Origin: GWE2-51-13 sp942492825
GTDB lineage: Bacteria; Bacillota_I; Bacilli_A; Erysipelotrichales; Erysipelotrichaceae
NCBI GenBank assembly: GCA_942492825.1
Contig: OW818635.1
Location: 124,001 to 188,000 of the forward strand
Direction of reading: 5' to 3'
Length of the DNA stretch: 64,000 nucleotides
A program made the translations under genes and the position numbers. Below are positions 51,893 to 61,364 of the stretch, piece after piece. Within the stretch, counting starts at the first letter, position 1. Each line of letters opens with the position of its first letter. The notes below the pieces were generated by a model. It ran no database searches. It was not told the origin of the DNA and worked only from the letters and a program-made list of their open reading frames with translations.

Positions 51893-52315
51893 ATGCCTGT
51901 AAATATACCTCAAATCACAATCGAAGTGAATATTAAAAAGCCGATCGAACAAGTATGGAACGCATGGACAAATCCGGAAGCGATACCGCACTGGAATTTC
52001 GCGTCCGACGATTGGTTTTGTCCGCATGCCAGTAATGATATCAAATCCGGAGGGCGCTTCAGTTGGCGCATGGAAGCGAAAGACGGTAGTTTCGGATTCG
52101 ATTTCAGCGGTACCTATACCTCGGTCATTCCAAATCAATTGATTGTATCGTTGCTGGATGATGATCGCAATGTTTCGATTTCGTTTATTGAAAAAGATGG
52201 ATCTGTTCGAGTCGTGGAAACCTTCGAGGCCGAATCAACAAACACCCTCGATCTTCAACGAACCGGATGGCAAGCGATCTTGGATAATTTCAAGAAATAC
52301 GCCGAATCTCTGTAA
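51893..52315 (+). CDS. SRPBCC/AHSA1 domain protein
   Basis: The 140-residue protein has the START-like AHSA1 pattern: IEVNIKKPIEQVWNAWTNPE near the start and GWQAILDNFKKYAE at the end. The family binds hydrophobic ligands, but most bacterial members are uncharacterised. The start follows AAAGGAG. It stands alone, divergent from the glyoxalase operon; the 168-base gap holds both promoters. Confidence 0.85.
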   Translation: MPVNIPQITIEVNIKKPIEQVWNAWTNPEAIPHWNFASDDWFCPHASNDIKSGGRFSWRMEAKDGSFGFDFSGTYTSVIPNQLIVSLLDDDRNVSISFIEKDGSVRVVETFEAESTNTLDLQRTGWQAILDNFKKYAESL

Positions 52316-52320
52316 AATCA

Positions 52321-52349
52321 AAACGACCCGCGAAATTTGCGGGTCGTTT
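52321..52349. terminator. Bidirectional terminator
   Basis: AAACGACCCGC pairs with GCGGGTCGTTT around GAAATTT. It closes the SRPBCC gene and the convergent DHHW operon. Confidence 0.85.
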
Positions 52350-52351
52350 GC

Positions 52352-53743
52352 TTATTGGGTGGAATTAACAACGTTCCAGATACCGTTCATTTTAACCAAT
52401 ATCTTTACTGATTCGAGATTCAACTTTGTTGCGGTATAGAGTGAGAATCCATACTCGATCGTATCATCTTCGAAGTCGTTATCCTGATAGATCGGAAATG
52501 CATCGTATTCGTGATCCGCTTCGATCAATTTAACTTCAGTGATCGACGCAGCCTGCGTTTGGTCGGTAAAATACGCGTTGAGATAAGCAAAACCGGAAGT
52601 GAAACTTTGATTGAAGTTTATATCAAGGTTGATCGTGCGATCCGTTTGAATCGATACTTCTTTGGGCTTGGATTCAATCACAGGCGTTGCCTGTAATAAC
52701 CAGTTTAGATTGCGTTGGGCGATTTCAATGATCAACGTGTCGGGTTGTTGCACCAGCACGTTACGATAATCATGGGGAAAGGCACGCGAATAATTGACTT
52801 GATTCCAAGATTCGGAGAGATAGGGAATCAAGGCATTCGCAAAGGAGTCCCGCATCATCCATAAGTGTCCGTTTTGAGTCGGATTTTTCGATTCGATATT
52901 GATGTCTTCAAAGCTTCGGATCGCTTGGCTAAAGATGAACTTTTTGGGTAAGTCATAATAGATTTGTTTGTCGTAAATGGTCATCGCCGGATACAACATC
53001 TTACTTAGATCACCATGCCAATCGTTTCGGCTTTGGGGCGATTGAGCGAAAAGATCGAGTGAATCATGACCTGCGGAATCCATCATCGTTTCATAAGCGA
53101 TTGCCGCTCCGAAGTTGTTCCAATGGGAGTCCGATTTATGGTATAGAGGTTGAGTCGAAGTATCTTTTGCATTTTTCAACACGTTATAAAGATCTATGTT
53201 TTCCATGTCGAGTTCAAGTTCTAGGAAACGATCCAGATTATCGTTCTTACCGATCGGTTTTAGATAATCCGGCAAATATTCATCATAAACCGTTGCTTTG
53301 TTTGGCACGACCATCACATAGGATCGAACACCGACTTCATCCAATGAACGATGAATGTTGTTGAGGACTACCGAAAGGCGAGTCAGATCGAACTCGGTCA
53401 ACGTTTCAACATCCAAGATATCATCCACGGTTTCTTCGAAAAACAGATATCCGTCTTTCCCGACGATGACCTTTTCGTTACCGCTTTGGTGGAAGAGAGT
53501 CTTATATACAGCATTGTACGCGGTTATGAAATGTGCGCGAAAGGGGAAAGACTTCGTAAAATAATCATCGAACTCCAACGTAAAGGAAACGTTGAATGAA
53601 TTATTTTTGATGATGGAAGGGACATTTGAACGTGAAACGTTCGCATCGTTTCGCATAGCGAAAGAAAATCCGTATCCAATCATCGGAATCAGACTTGAAA
53701 ATAATAATAGAAGACAAAAAACCAACTTCAGATTTTTCTTCAT
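52352..53743 (-). CDS. DHHW-family (AlgX/AlgJ-like) SGNH-type protein
   Basis: The 463-residue protein has an N-terminal signal anchor (about 5-28) and an extracytoplasmic SGNH-like domain. The catalytic pieces of the AlgX/AlgJ/DHHW group are visible: SDSHW with Asp205 and His207, and RDSF with Ser300. Such proteins work with an MBOAT channel to move acetyl groups onto a cell-surface polymer. It lies 10 bases after the MBOAT gene, the usual partner order, and has an extra C-terminal region (about 350-463) of beta character. Confidence 0.85.
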   Translation of the reverse strand: MKKNLKLVFCLLLLFSSLIPMIGYGFSFAMRNDANVSRSNVPSIIKNNSFNVSFTLEFDDYFTKSFPFRAHFITAYNAVYKTLFHQSGNEKVIVGKDGYLFFEETVDDILDVETLTEFDLTRLSVVLNNIHRSLDEVGVRSYVMVVPNKATVYDEYLPDYLKPIGKNDNLDRFLELELDMENIDLYNVLKNAKDTSTQPLYHKSDSHWNNFGAAIAYETMMDSAGHDSLDLFAQSPQSRNDWHGDLSKMLYPAMTIYDKQIYYDLPKKFIFSQAIRSFEDINIESKNPTQNGHLWMMRDSFANALIPYLSESWNQVNYSRAFPHDYRNVLVQQPDTLIIEIAQRNLNWLLQATPVIESKPKEVSIQTDRTINLDINFNQSFTSGFAYLNAYFTDQTQAASITEVKLIEADHEYDAFPIYQDNDFEDDTIEYGFSLYTATKLNLESVKILVKMNGIWNVVNSTQ

Positions 53744-53753
53744 CAGATGCCTC

Positions 53754-55142
53754 CTAGAATCGGAAATAGATGAACGGATTATAAGTCGTGGCGGCTAAAC
53801 TTAGGATACATGCGAACCAGAGGATAAGAGCCAACGTATAGGATGGAATTTCAAGGGTTGAACTCGGGAATTTACGTTGGAGCCATGGACCGATCGGTAA
53901 GGATGCCAGGGCACTGACAAGAAACAACACAATCGTTGTCGGGGTCATTAAAACCATTAATTCGCCGGCACCGCGTAGGGTATTTGGAACCAATATGATC
54001 ATACTTTTCAATAAAACAAGGGCTTGCGGAAACGATTCGGATCGAAAAATCACGAAACCGAAAGTAACAATCAATAAAGTATAGAAATGACGAAGGATTC
54101 TTGGCCATTTCGAAACATGAAAGACGGTTTCTTCCAACAGCAGGAAGAATCCATGGTAAAGTCCCCAGATCACAAAGGTCCAACTTGCCCCATGCCATAG
54201 ACCAGTCAAAAAGAAAACCAGGATGCGGTTGAATACCGCTCTTTGTTTCCCTTTGCGGTTGCCGCCCAAGGGGATATAGACATACAAGCGAAACCACGAG
54301 GACAAGGACATATGCCATCGACGCCAGAAGTCCTGAACGGAAGAAGCGATGTAGGGATAGTTGAAATTCTCCTTGAAATGGAAGCCGAACATTTCCCCCA
54401 TCCCGATGGCCATGTCGGAATATCCCGAAAAGTCGAAATAGATTTGGAAGAGATAGGCGATCGCAGCGATCCAAGCGACAAACGTGGAGATATCCGCTAA
54501 AGGCAGAGTATACAATCGATCCGCTACCAACGCCATCGCATTGGCTAATAAGACTTTTTTGGATAAACCATAAACGAAGCGTCGAAGACCGATGGCCGTA
54601 CCATGCAAGCTGACTTTCCGATGTTCGATTTCCAGTGCGACATCATGATACTTGACGATCGGACCGGCGATCAACTGCGGAAAGAAGGTTATGTAGAGGA
54701 GAAGATTGAGGAATTTGCGTTGTACCGGGGTATCGTTTCGATAGACATCGAACATGTAGGACAAGGTTTGAAAGGTGTAGAACGAAATACCGATGGGCAG
54801 GGGGAGATGTAAAAGGTTAATCGAGGTATTAAAGACTCCGTTGAAACTGAGAATGAAAAAATCCGCATATTTAAAGACTCCGAGTAAACCAATATTGAAG
54901 ATGACCGTAATTATTAAGAAAAGTTTTTTGTATACTGGATCGCGATCCATCGATAAGGCAAGAAAATAATTAACACCACCGGAAAAGAGCATTAAAAAAA
55001 CGTAGAGCGGTTCACCCCACGCATAGAAAAGAAGCGAGAAAACCAGCAAGAAAAGATTGCTGAATTTTTTCGGAAGGACTACGTTGATCAAATAAACGAA
55101 GGGTAAGAATAAAAAGATGAAGACCGGAGAACTAAAGACCAT
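53754..55142 (-). CDS. MBOAT O-acyltransferase (AlgI/DltB-like)
   Basis: The 462-residue protein has about eleven membrane segments and the MBOAT signatures: PLPIGISFYTFQTLSY, DFWRRWHMSLSSW with His277, and GLWHGASWTF with the catalytic His317. It would pass an acetyl or similar group across the membrane for the DHHW partner. In Gram-positive bacteria such pairs decorate exopolysaccharide, secondary polymers or lipids. A substrate polymer locus is not in the window. Confidence 0.93.
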   Translation of the reverse strand: MVFSSPVFIFLFLPFVYLINVVLPKKFSNLFLLVFSLLFYAWGEPLYVFLMLFSGGVNYFLALSMDRDPVYKKLFLIITVIFNIGLLGVFKYADFFILSFNGVFNTSINLLHLPLPIGISFYTFQTLSYMFDVYRNDTPVQRKFLNLLLYITFFPQLIAGPIVKYHDVALEIEHRKVSLHGTAIGLRRFVYGLSKKVLLANAMALVADRLYTLPLADISTFVAWIAAIAYLFQIYFDFSGYSDMAIGMGEMFGFHFKENFNYPYIASSVQDFWRRWHMSLSSWFRLYVYIPLGGNRKGKQRAVFNRILVFFLTGLWHGASWTFVIWGLYHGFFLLLEETVFHVSKWPRILRHFYTLLIVTFGFVIFRSESFPQALVLLKSMIILVPNTLRGAGELMVLMTPTTIVLFLVSALASLPIGPWLQRKFPSSTLEIPSYTLALILWFACILSLAATTYNPFIYFRF

Positions 55143-55157
55143 GCGTCATCCTCACAA

Positions 55158-55631
55158 TCATTGATCGACAACATGCAAATAAGCGATCGAGGTGATCTTA
55201 TCATCAACAACCACGAACGACAGGTCCGTCAAATCACGGTTGTAGGTATACGCACCGAAGTTTTCAACATAATCCGATCCATATGCATCGACCATTTCCT
55301 CAAAACTCGAGCCGATCTTGATACCTTCTTTTGTTGAAATGCTTTCACCTAACAAGTAAAAGCCTGTGAATTTTTCGATCCCTGAATCAACAAACGTCGT
55401 GATTTGGTAAGATCCGTAATCATAGACATTGTCATCGCCTTCAAATGCGCATGAAGGGGAGGTATAGCGATCGATCGGATCCCCGGCCTGTTGTAAGAAA
55501 CTTTCGGCATTTTGACCGATCACGATGTCTTTTCCATCGATCGAAAGCGCAAAGTTTTGAGACGATGGCGCTTTATTTGCGCACGCCGCGAGCGTAATCA
55601 AAAGTAGTAATATCCAGAATAATTTTTTCAT
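55158..55631 (-). CDS. Small lipoprotein of the surface cluster
   Basis: The 157-residue protein has a lipoprotein signal with lipobox LAACA (Cys near residue 18), then a soluble domain that I do not recognise, containing a CAF-type Cys pair site and repeated Gly/Asp/Tyr turns. It lies between the transglutaminase-like protein and the MBOAT gene, 15 bases from each, so it belongs to the same operon and probably acts outside the membrane. Confidence 0.72.
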   Translation of the reverse strand: MKKLFWILLLLITLAACANKAPSSQNFALSIDGKDIVIGQNAESFLQQAGDPIDRYTSPSCAFEGDDNVYDYGSYQITTFVDSGIEKFTGFYLLGESISTKEGIKIGSSFEEMVDAYGSDYVENFGAYTYNRDLTDLSFVVVDDKITSIAYLHVVDQ

Positions 55632-55646
55632 GGGAGTTCTCCTTGG

Positions 55647-57482
55647 TTAGGGGGTGGTTTGTCGGTATCGATACACGACCGTAATCGTCGATTCACTAAA
55701 TTCGCCGCTTGTGTTGCTTGTGCTGGACACAAAGGTATAACCGGAAATTACTTTCACGCTGGTTGTATAATCGGAGCCGACCGGACCGTTTAATGTTACC
55801 GAGGACGCAATCGAGGATCCGGAGGTCTCATCGACATGGGTGACGATGACGGTTCCCGTCGGTATCGGCGCCGTGGTTTCCCACGTGTTATCGGCGATCG
55901 TCGAAGACGCTAGAGCTTTGTTTTTTAGGAAAGCATCCGATTGAAGAAAGACGCTATAACCTACGTCGACGTTCTGCCAACCGTTACCGATGTTGATTTG
56001 GTTCCAAGAATGTTCCTGATTGTATTGGACCTGTTCGCGATTGGATATTCCCGCTCGCACAAACAATGCTTCCATTGCATACATCCGACCGAAACAATTG
56101 CCGGTACGGGTGGTGAGGGAACTAATGGCACGACTGCGCCAATCCGAAGCCAACGGTCCGGCTTGGTAACGGATACTTCGACCGAAGGTATATAGGATCT
56201 GAGCGACTTGGTAGGTCGACATATCGCCATGCAAGTGCTCGGTGAAAATACGGTCGACCAACAGATTTAACTCCGAACTTCCGGTATCACCTTTTGAAAC
56301 AAACGGTGGATGGGTGATGACATTAACGGTAATACGCTTAGAAGCGACGTTACCTGCTTTGTCTTTGGCGCTAAAGGTAATGGGATAACTTCCGACTCGG
56401 CTGAAATTGACGGATCCCGAAACGCTTACGGTTATCCTACCATCGCGATTATCGTTGGCGTAGACCTGCGACTTCACACTGAACGATTCGCCGACATACA
56501 CCGTACGATCGCGCAACCCTGCACCGCTGAGGACAGGGGCTTCCGTATCGCGGCGGACGATTAATGTGGAAGTCACTTCGGTTTGATTCTTACCGGCATC
56601 GGTCAATACAAGTACTGGATGATAAGTCCCTTCCGTTGTCGTCCAAGCGGTCGATTCTTTAAATGATACGGTTACTGGAGTCGCATCGATTATCGAAGTG
56701 ACCAGGCGGCTTGCATTGATTTTATCGCCGATGTAAACGGTTTGACTGACGGTCTTCGCTTGCGGAGCGATCGTGTCACGAACTTCAAGCATTGTAGTCA
56801 AAATCCGTTCACCCATCTTGATTTCGATTGGAAAGTCTCCGACACTTAACTTTATCTTGGAAAGGTTGGTGATAAAGACTTCATTGGTTTTCGCCTCTAA
56901 TAAGAAATCCTCGATTTTCGGTATCCCCGATCCAGCCTCGATCGTAACTTTATCTTTGACCTGCGAAATCAATACGGTCGTGTCCTTGACGATCGTGTTT
57001 GATCCCAAATCTTTCGCTTCGATCGTAACGGTCTGTTCGCCGATGCTCGCCGTATCCGGCGCTTTTATGAAACGATAGGTCAATTGCGTATTGTCATTCG
57101 CGTCCTCGACGAAGTCTTCCGGATTGAGTTCTTTGCCTAAGGGTGCGACGAGTTCGCGCAAAACCAACGTCGGTGTGATCGTATCGTTGATGATCAAATG
57201 CGAGCGATAGGTCAAAAACCCGACTTTTACTTTGACGATATAATCGCCTGGAACTGCCAGATCGATTTTCTCAATGTCATTCTCGAAACTTCCTTCGTCT
57301 TCCGTCTTGATAAACTGGCTTTCGTACAAACGCGATACTTTTCCCGCTTCAATGATGACTTCGCTCTTGAGCCGGTTTGGCAAGTAGGCTAATCCGGCCA
57401 AGATCGCCATAACGGCGACGAGAAATAAAATCGCGTAGAACACGTTTGAAGTCTTGAGTTTGCTTTTCTTTCTTTTCTTCAC
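55647..57482 (-). CDS. Surface transglutaminase-like protein with Ig-like and MucBP-type domains
   Basis: The 611-residue protein has an N-terminal membrane anchor (about 13-33), then three to four Ig/cadherin-like repeats (about 40-390, recurring RDTEAPVL or RDTIAP linkers, as in DUF5011-type domains). A transglutaminase-like protease domain (about 405-515) follows, with a complete Cys463-His491-Asp506 triad (TGNCFG, EHSWN, NVDVGY). The C-terminal 60 residues resemble a MucBP repeat (VTHVDETSGSSI, YRYRQ). It probably acts on peptide or polymer at the cell surface. It is the first gene of the DHHW/MBOAT cluster. Confidence 0.85.
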   Translation of the reverse strand: MKKRKKSKLKTSNVFYAILFLVAVMAILAGLAYLPNRLKSEVIIEAGKVSRLYESQFIKTEDEGSFENDIEKIDLAVPGDYIVKVKVGFLTYRSHLIINDTITPTLVLRELVAPLGKELNPEDFVEDANDNTQLTYRFIKAPDTASIGEQTVTIEAKDLGSNTIVKDTTVLISQVKDKVTIEAGSGIPKIEDFLLEAKTNEVFITNLSKIKLSVGDFPIEIKMGERILTTMLEVRDTIAPQAKTVSQTVYIGDKINASRLVTSIIDATPVTVSFKESTAWTTTEGTYHPVLVLTDAGKNQTEVTSTLIVRRDTEAPVLSGAGLRDRTVYVGESFSVKSQVYANDNRDGRITVSVSGSVNFSRVGSYPITFSAKDKAGNVASKRITVNVITHPPFVSKGDTGSSELNLLVDRIFTEHLHGDMSTYQVAQILYTFGRSIRYQAGPLASDWRSRAISSLTTRTGNCFGRMYAMEALFVRAGISNREQVQYNQEHSWNQINIGNGWQNVDVGYSVFLQSDAFLKNKALASSTIADNTWETTAPIPTGTVIVTHVDETSGSSIASSVTLNGPVGSDYTTSVKVISGYTFVSSTSNTSGEFSESTITVVYRYRQTTP

Positions 57483-57789
57483 GCCAACCCTCCGTTTTTG
57501 ATGATCTTATAACCGATCGATCGGTCTTGCCCGATCGTTCCTTAGTGGAATCTTTAAGAATTCTATTTCTATTATATCCATTATTTTGCGATATTGCTCC
57601 ATCCGTTCTCGTTTTAACATGAAAGTTTGCGTTGAAACCTTTGCCTGTATCGGATTTGTCGGCTAAAATCCATTGCTTTTGATTCTGAGATTGTTTCTTA
57701 GTTATGGAATTGATATACTCGTCTTAACAGGATTCGTTTGATTAAGATCGTTGTTTTTTCATAAATTTGTATCCAACAAGGGGGGAAAG
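57483..57789. promoter_or_regulatory. Divergent intergenic region with promoters and a palindrome
   Basis: No gene is seen. Minus strand: a TATAAT (57571-57576 reversed) serves the transglutaminase operon, and its leader contains the perfect palindrome ACCGATCGATCGGT (57512-57525). Plus strand: TTGTTT (57691-57696), 17 bases, TATACT (57714-57719), reading into the gene at 57790. Confidence 0.5.
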
Positions 57790-58146
57790 ATGAGCACTTA
57801 CCGCATAAATTGGACACGTATTCTTCGGATTTTCGCACCGTCGATTCTCTTCATGATTATCGCCGTGATAATTTATCCCAAAGAAATCGACGTAATTAAC
57901 GTGGATACTTCCGTACGGGTTACGAATGCGAAAATCTCCATCGTTATTGATTCCATATCCCCATTTGATAAGTTCTATGATTATCAAATCGAATATGAAC
58001 AGCAGAATGCAACGATATTTGTTCGTTGGAGCCCGTTTTTTGGTAAGGACGGACCGCAAATCTTGGAAATTCCAAACCGATTTCCTGAGATAAATGTTAT
58101 CGTGCTCAGGGGTAAGAATAAGGAACAGGTAATTTTCGAACGATAA
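57790..58146 (+). CDS. Hypothetical single-helix membrane protein
   Basis: The ATG at 57790 follows AAGGGGGGAAAG and gives 118 residues. A single N-terminal membrane helix (about 10-28) is followed by an extracytoplasmic beta-rich domain. I do not recognise the family. It has its own promoter, and lies 78 bases before the FAD oxidoreductase operon; a link with that operon is not established. Confidence 0.6.
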   Translation: MSTYRINWTRILRIFAPSILFMIIAVIIYPKEIDVINVDTSVRVTNAKISIVIDSISPFDKFYDYQIEYEQQNATIFVRWSPFFGKDGPQILEIPNRFPEINVIVLRGKNKEQVIFER

Positions 58147-58224
58147 GCGAGTATAACAATCGCTGAAAACGAACCGTCAGTGTATACTGAGAAAAAGTTA
58201 AACGCACAGATAAGGAGTCAAGCT

Positions 58225-59835
58225 ATGATCGAGACGGATGTTGTTGTCGTAGGAAGCGGTGCCGCAGGGCTAACGGCTGCTGCGTATATCGCGAAAGCCG
58301 GGTATAAAGTCAGCGTATTTGAGAAAGACGAAGCCTTCGGGGGATTGTTGGGCTCTTTTTTGTGGCATGGCCACAAGGTCGACAAAGGCGCACGCGGAAT
58401 CATCGATTCGGGAATCGTATTTCCGATGTTGAAGCAGTTGGGAATCACGATGAAATTCACAAAGAATCCGATCCGGATTTTAATTGCGGACCAGGGAATC
58501 GATCTCAATGACGACACCGACTTGATGAACTATCAACGCATTTTGATCCGCTTGTTTCCGCAGGAGGAAAACGCGATCGTGAAAATCATGCAAGACATCC
58601 GTATCGTCATGAAACAGATGGATGTCATTTACGGAATCGAGAATCCGCTTTTTCTACCGAAACCTTACGACATGAAATATCTCGGGAAGACCTTGCTGCC
58701 ATGGATGGGGAAATTCATCATCAACATTCGAAGAGCGATGAAACGAATGGAACCGATCGAAACCTATTTACGGAAATATACCTCAAACCAACGTCTGATC
58801 GATATGATCGCCCAACATTTCTTTGCGCAAACACCGGCTTTCTTCGCGTTGTCCTACTTTACCCTCTATAAACAATATCATTACCCGATGGGATCCACTC
58901 AGTCGCTCATCGACTCGTTAGTCGACGTCATAACGAAACATGGGGGTTCCCTTATCAACAAATGCGAAATCCGTCGCATCGATCCGCAAACCAATGTATT
59001 GACGACCTGTCATGGCGATGAAGTTCACTACAAGCAAATGGTGTGGGCAGGGGATACCAATACCTTCTACGCAACGTTGGATCTTTCGACCTTGAAAGAT
59101 GAATCGATAAAAAGCAGAGTTCTTTCACGTCAAACCGAACTTAAAGGAATGCGCGGCGCGGATTCCATTCTTAGTTTGTATGTGGTCGTATCGCAAGAAC
59201 CGCAATCGTTTGCGACTTCCAGCGGACCGCATGCTTTTTACACACCGGAACTTCAAGGGATTTCCAGTGTCTCGCTCAATGAAGTTCGCGATGCGGACGG
59301 TCAATGGACAAACGATGCCGATCGATTGTGGACATATCTGGAAAAGTTAATGGAAGCCAACACTTTCGAGATTTCCATTCCGTCCTTACGGGATGCGACA
59401 CTTTCGGCGCAGGGTCAAACCGCACTGATCCTTTCAACATTGTTCGACTACGAACTGTGCGAACATATCGCGAAGCTCGGTCTCTTACCGCAATTTAAAG
59501 AACGGATGACCGAAACGATGTTGCGGGTCATGGAACCCTTATGGCCAAACATTAGGTCTTTTGTTTTACATACCAACATGGCGACGCCGCTCACGATTAA
59601 AAACCGTACCAACGCGCATGAAGGGTCGGTGACAGGCTGGTCATTTTCAAACCATCCGTTTCCGGCGGAAACCCAGTTCTTACGTGTGAGCCAAGCGGTG
59701 AAAACACCCATCGATACCATCAAACAGGCCGGTCAATGGACTTTTAATCCGGCGGGGGTTCCGGTCGCCATCATGACCGGAAAATTGGCGGCGGATGCTG
59801 TCTTGAAAGATCTAAACAAGAGGAAAAAACCATGA
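58225..59835 (+). CDS. FAD-dependent oxidoreductase, phytoene desaturase / retinol saturase-like
   Basis: The ATG at 58225 follows AAGGAG; the frame upstream to 58180 is not needed. The 536-residue protein opens with the FAD-binding motif VVVGSGAAGLTAAAYIAKAG and EKDEAFGGLLGSF. The amine oxidase/phytoene desaturase (CrtI-like) fold continues with WAGDTNTFY and, at the end, NPAGVPVAIMTGKLAAD. Substrates of this family are isoprenoid, carotenoid or other hydrophobic alkenes. It overlaps the SnoaL-like gene by 4 bases. Confidence 0.85.
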   Translation: MIETDVVVVGSGAAGLTAAAYIAKAGYKVSVFEKDEAFGGLLGSFLWHGHKVDKGARGIIDSGIVFPMLKQLGITMKFTKNPIRILIADQGIDLNDDTDLMNYQRILIRLFPQEENAIVKIMQDIRIVMKQMDVIYGIENPLFLPKPYDMKYLGKTLLPWMGKFIINIRRAMKRMEPIETYLRKYTSNQRLIDMIAQHFFAQTPAFFALSYFTLYKQYHYPMGSTQSLIDSLVDVITKHGGSLINKCEIRRIDPQTNVLTTCHGDEVHYKQMVWAGDTNTFYATLDLSTLKDESIKSRVLSRQTELKGMRGADSILSLYVVVSQEPQSFATSSGPHAFYTPELQGISSVSLNEVRDADGQWTNDADRLWTYLEKLMEANTFEISIPSLRDATLSAQGQTALILSTLFDYELCEHIAKLGLLPQFKERMTETMLRVMEPLWPNIRSFVLHTNMATPLTIKNRTNAHEGSVTGWSFSNHPFPAETQFLRVSQAVKTPIDTIKQAGQWTFNPAGVPVAIMTGKLAADAVLKDLNKRKKP

Positions 59836-60272
59836 GCCTGGAAATCCTAAACGAAGAAAGCGTACGTCGCTTATGGTCAAAAACCTACAACACGCAAGGG
59901 AAACCGGACTGGTCGCATCTTTTCCCTTATTATACTGAGGACATCGTTTTCCAAGATACGATTCAACGGATCGAAGGAAAAGAGAAATTCATGGCGATGT
60001 GCGAACGGATGGCAAAACGTTGCGCTTCGTTGAACATGGATCTCGTAAACGTAATCCAAAAAGACAATGTCATTCTCATGGAATGGATCATGACTATGTC
60101 ATTTACCAAATATCCTTCGACTCCGCTGTACGGTGCGTCCCGTCTGACCCTTTCGGAAGATGGACGGATCTGCGAACAACGTGACTATTATGATTTGTGG
60201 GGCGATATCTTTAATAACATCCCTTACTTTAAAGGCCCTTACCGTCGATTCGTGGCGAAGAAATTCGGGTAG
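59832..60272 (+). CDS. SnoaL/NTF2-like protein
   Basis: The 146-residue protein has the cone-shaped NTF2/SnoaL pattern: an N-terminal helix, FPYYTEDIVFQDT, and a C-terminal strand region with ICEQRDYYDLWG. The family includes cyclases, isomerases and hydratases of small hydrophobic compounds. It overlaps the FAD oxidoreductase gene and precedes an SDR by 9 bases, so the three would act on one compound in turn. Confidence 0.85.
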   Translation: MSLEILNEESVRRLWSKTYNTQGKPDWSHLFPYYTEDIVFQDTIQRIEGKEKFMAMCERMAKRCASLNMDLVNVIQKDNVILMEWIMTMSFTKYPSTPLYGASRLTLSEDGRICEQRDYYDLWGDIFNNIPYFKGPYRRFVAKKFG

Positions 60273-60281
60273 GAAACAATC

Positions 60282-61223
60282 ATGAATTATCCTGATGAAC
60301 TGATGTTTCTAAAGAATCGGAAGATGCCGAAGACATTTTCCACTGCTTCGTTACAAGGCAAGACAATCGTCTTGACTGGAGCGACTTCCGGAATCGGACG
60401 AGTGACTGCCCAAAAGTTGGCTGAAGGGGGCGCCAATTTGATTCTTGTCGCGCGAAATCCGAAGTTGGCGAATCATGTCAAAGAAGAGATCCAACGATCA
60501 TTTAACGTCGAAGTAAACATCGTGTTGGCTGATTTTAGAGATTTGGATGAAGTACACCAAGCGGCCGATCAGATCCTTTCGATGACTGACCATATCGATG
60601 GGTTGATTCATTGCGCAGGGATGCATTCCACCCAAGCCACCTGGACAAAAGCAGGACATGAAACGGTATTCTGTGTCAATCATTTGGCGTCGTTCGCTCT
60701 GACTTGTCGTCTTCTTCCATTGTTGAAAGCCAGTGCGCCGTCAAGAATCCTAAATATCAATTCGGAAGGTCACCGGTTTAATGGACTCGACCTTAATGAT
60801 CTTACATGGAAGAAGCGTCACTACACGGGATTACGCGGATACGGAGCGTCCAAAACCGCCCAACTTTTGACCACATGGGAGTTTGCGGATCGTTTGGAAG
60901 GCAGTCGCGTGACGATCAACGCGATGCATCCCGGGGATGTTAAATCAAATATCGGTCAAAACAACGGTTTTTTATATCGCCTTTTCTCCAAGTGGGTGAT
61001 CCAACCGATGTTAAGCGATCCGAGTGTTTCCGCCAAAGCGATCTATTCGTTGATGGCAGATCCGTCATTGACCGATATGAGTCGTCATTTTTATCATTTG
61101 GTCATCGAAGAAATCCCGGCCAAACATGCGACAAATCGTCAACTCAGTCCGAAAATATTCGAGATCAGCTGTCAATTGACAGGGATCGATCCCATTTCAC
61201 TTGAACGTATCGAAAAAGATTAA
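60282..61223 (+). CDS. Short-chain dehydrogenase/reductase
   Basis: The 313-residue protein has the nucleotide motif TGATSGIG near residue 33, NSEG at the catalytic Ser region (LNINSEG), and YGASK with Tyr187 and Lys191. It is a classical SDR of the retinol dehydrogenase/WW-oxidoreductase-like type with a C-terminal extension. It is the last gene of the FAD oxidoreductase-SnoaL-SDR operon and would reduce a carbonyl or oxidise an alcohol. No terminator directly follows. Confidence 0.88.
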   Translation: MNYPDELMFLKNRKMPKTFSTASLQGKTIVLTGATSGIGRVTAQKLAEGGANLILVARNPKLANHVKEEIQRSFNVEVNIVLADFRDLDEVHQAADQILSMTDHIDGLIHCAGMHSTQATWTKAGHETVFCVNHLASFALTCRLLPLLKASAPSRILNINSEGHRFNGLDLNDLTWKKRHYTGLRGYGASKTAQLLTTWEFADRLEGSRVTINAMHPGDVKSNIGQNNGFLYRLFSKWVIQPMLSDPSVSAKAIYSLMADPSLTDMSRHFYHLVIEEIPAKHATNRQLSPKIFEISCQLTGIDPISLERIEKD

Positions 61224-61339
61224 CTACGGTATTATTTAATAAGCGTCTAAAGTGGAGTTGAATCATAGTTGAGAAATATGAAAGTAACAATGCCTATTCA
61301 ATGATTACCTTACGCAAGATACATTGTTTATCCAAAAAC

Positions 61340-61364
61340 AAAAAGGAGTGATCTCCTTTTTGCG
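61340..61364. terminator. Bidirectional terminator
   Basis: AAAAAGGAG pairs with CTCCTTTTT around TGAT, between the SDR and the convergent Nif3-like gene. Confidence 0.8.
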
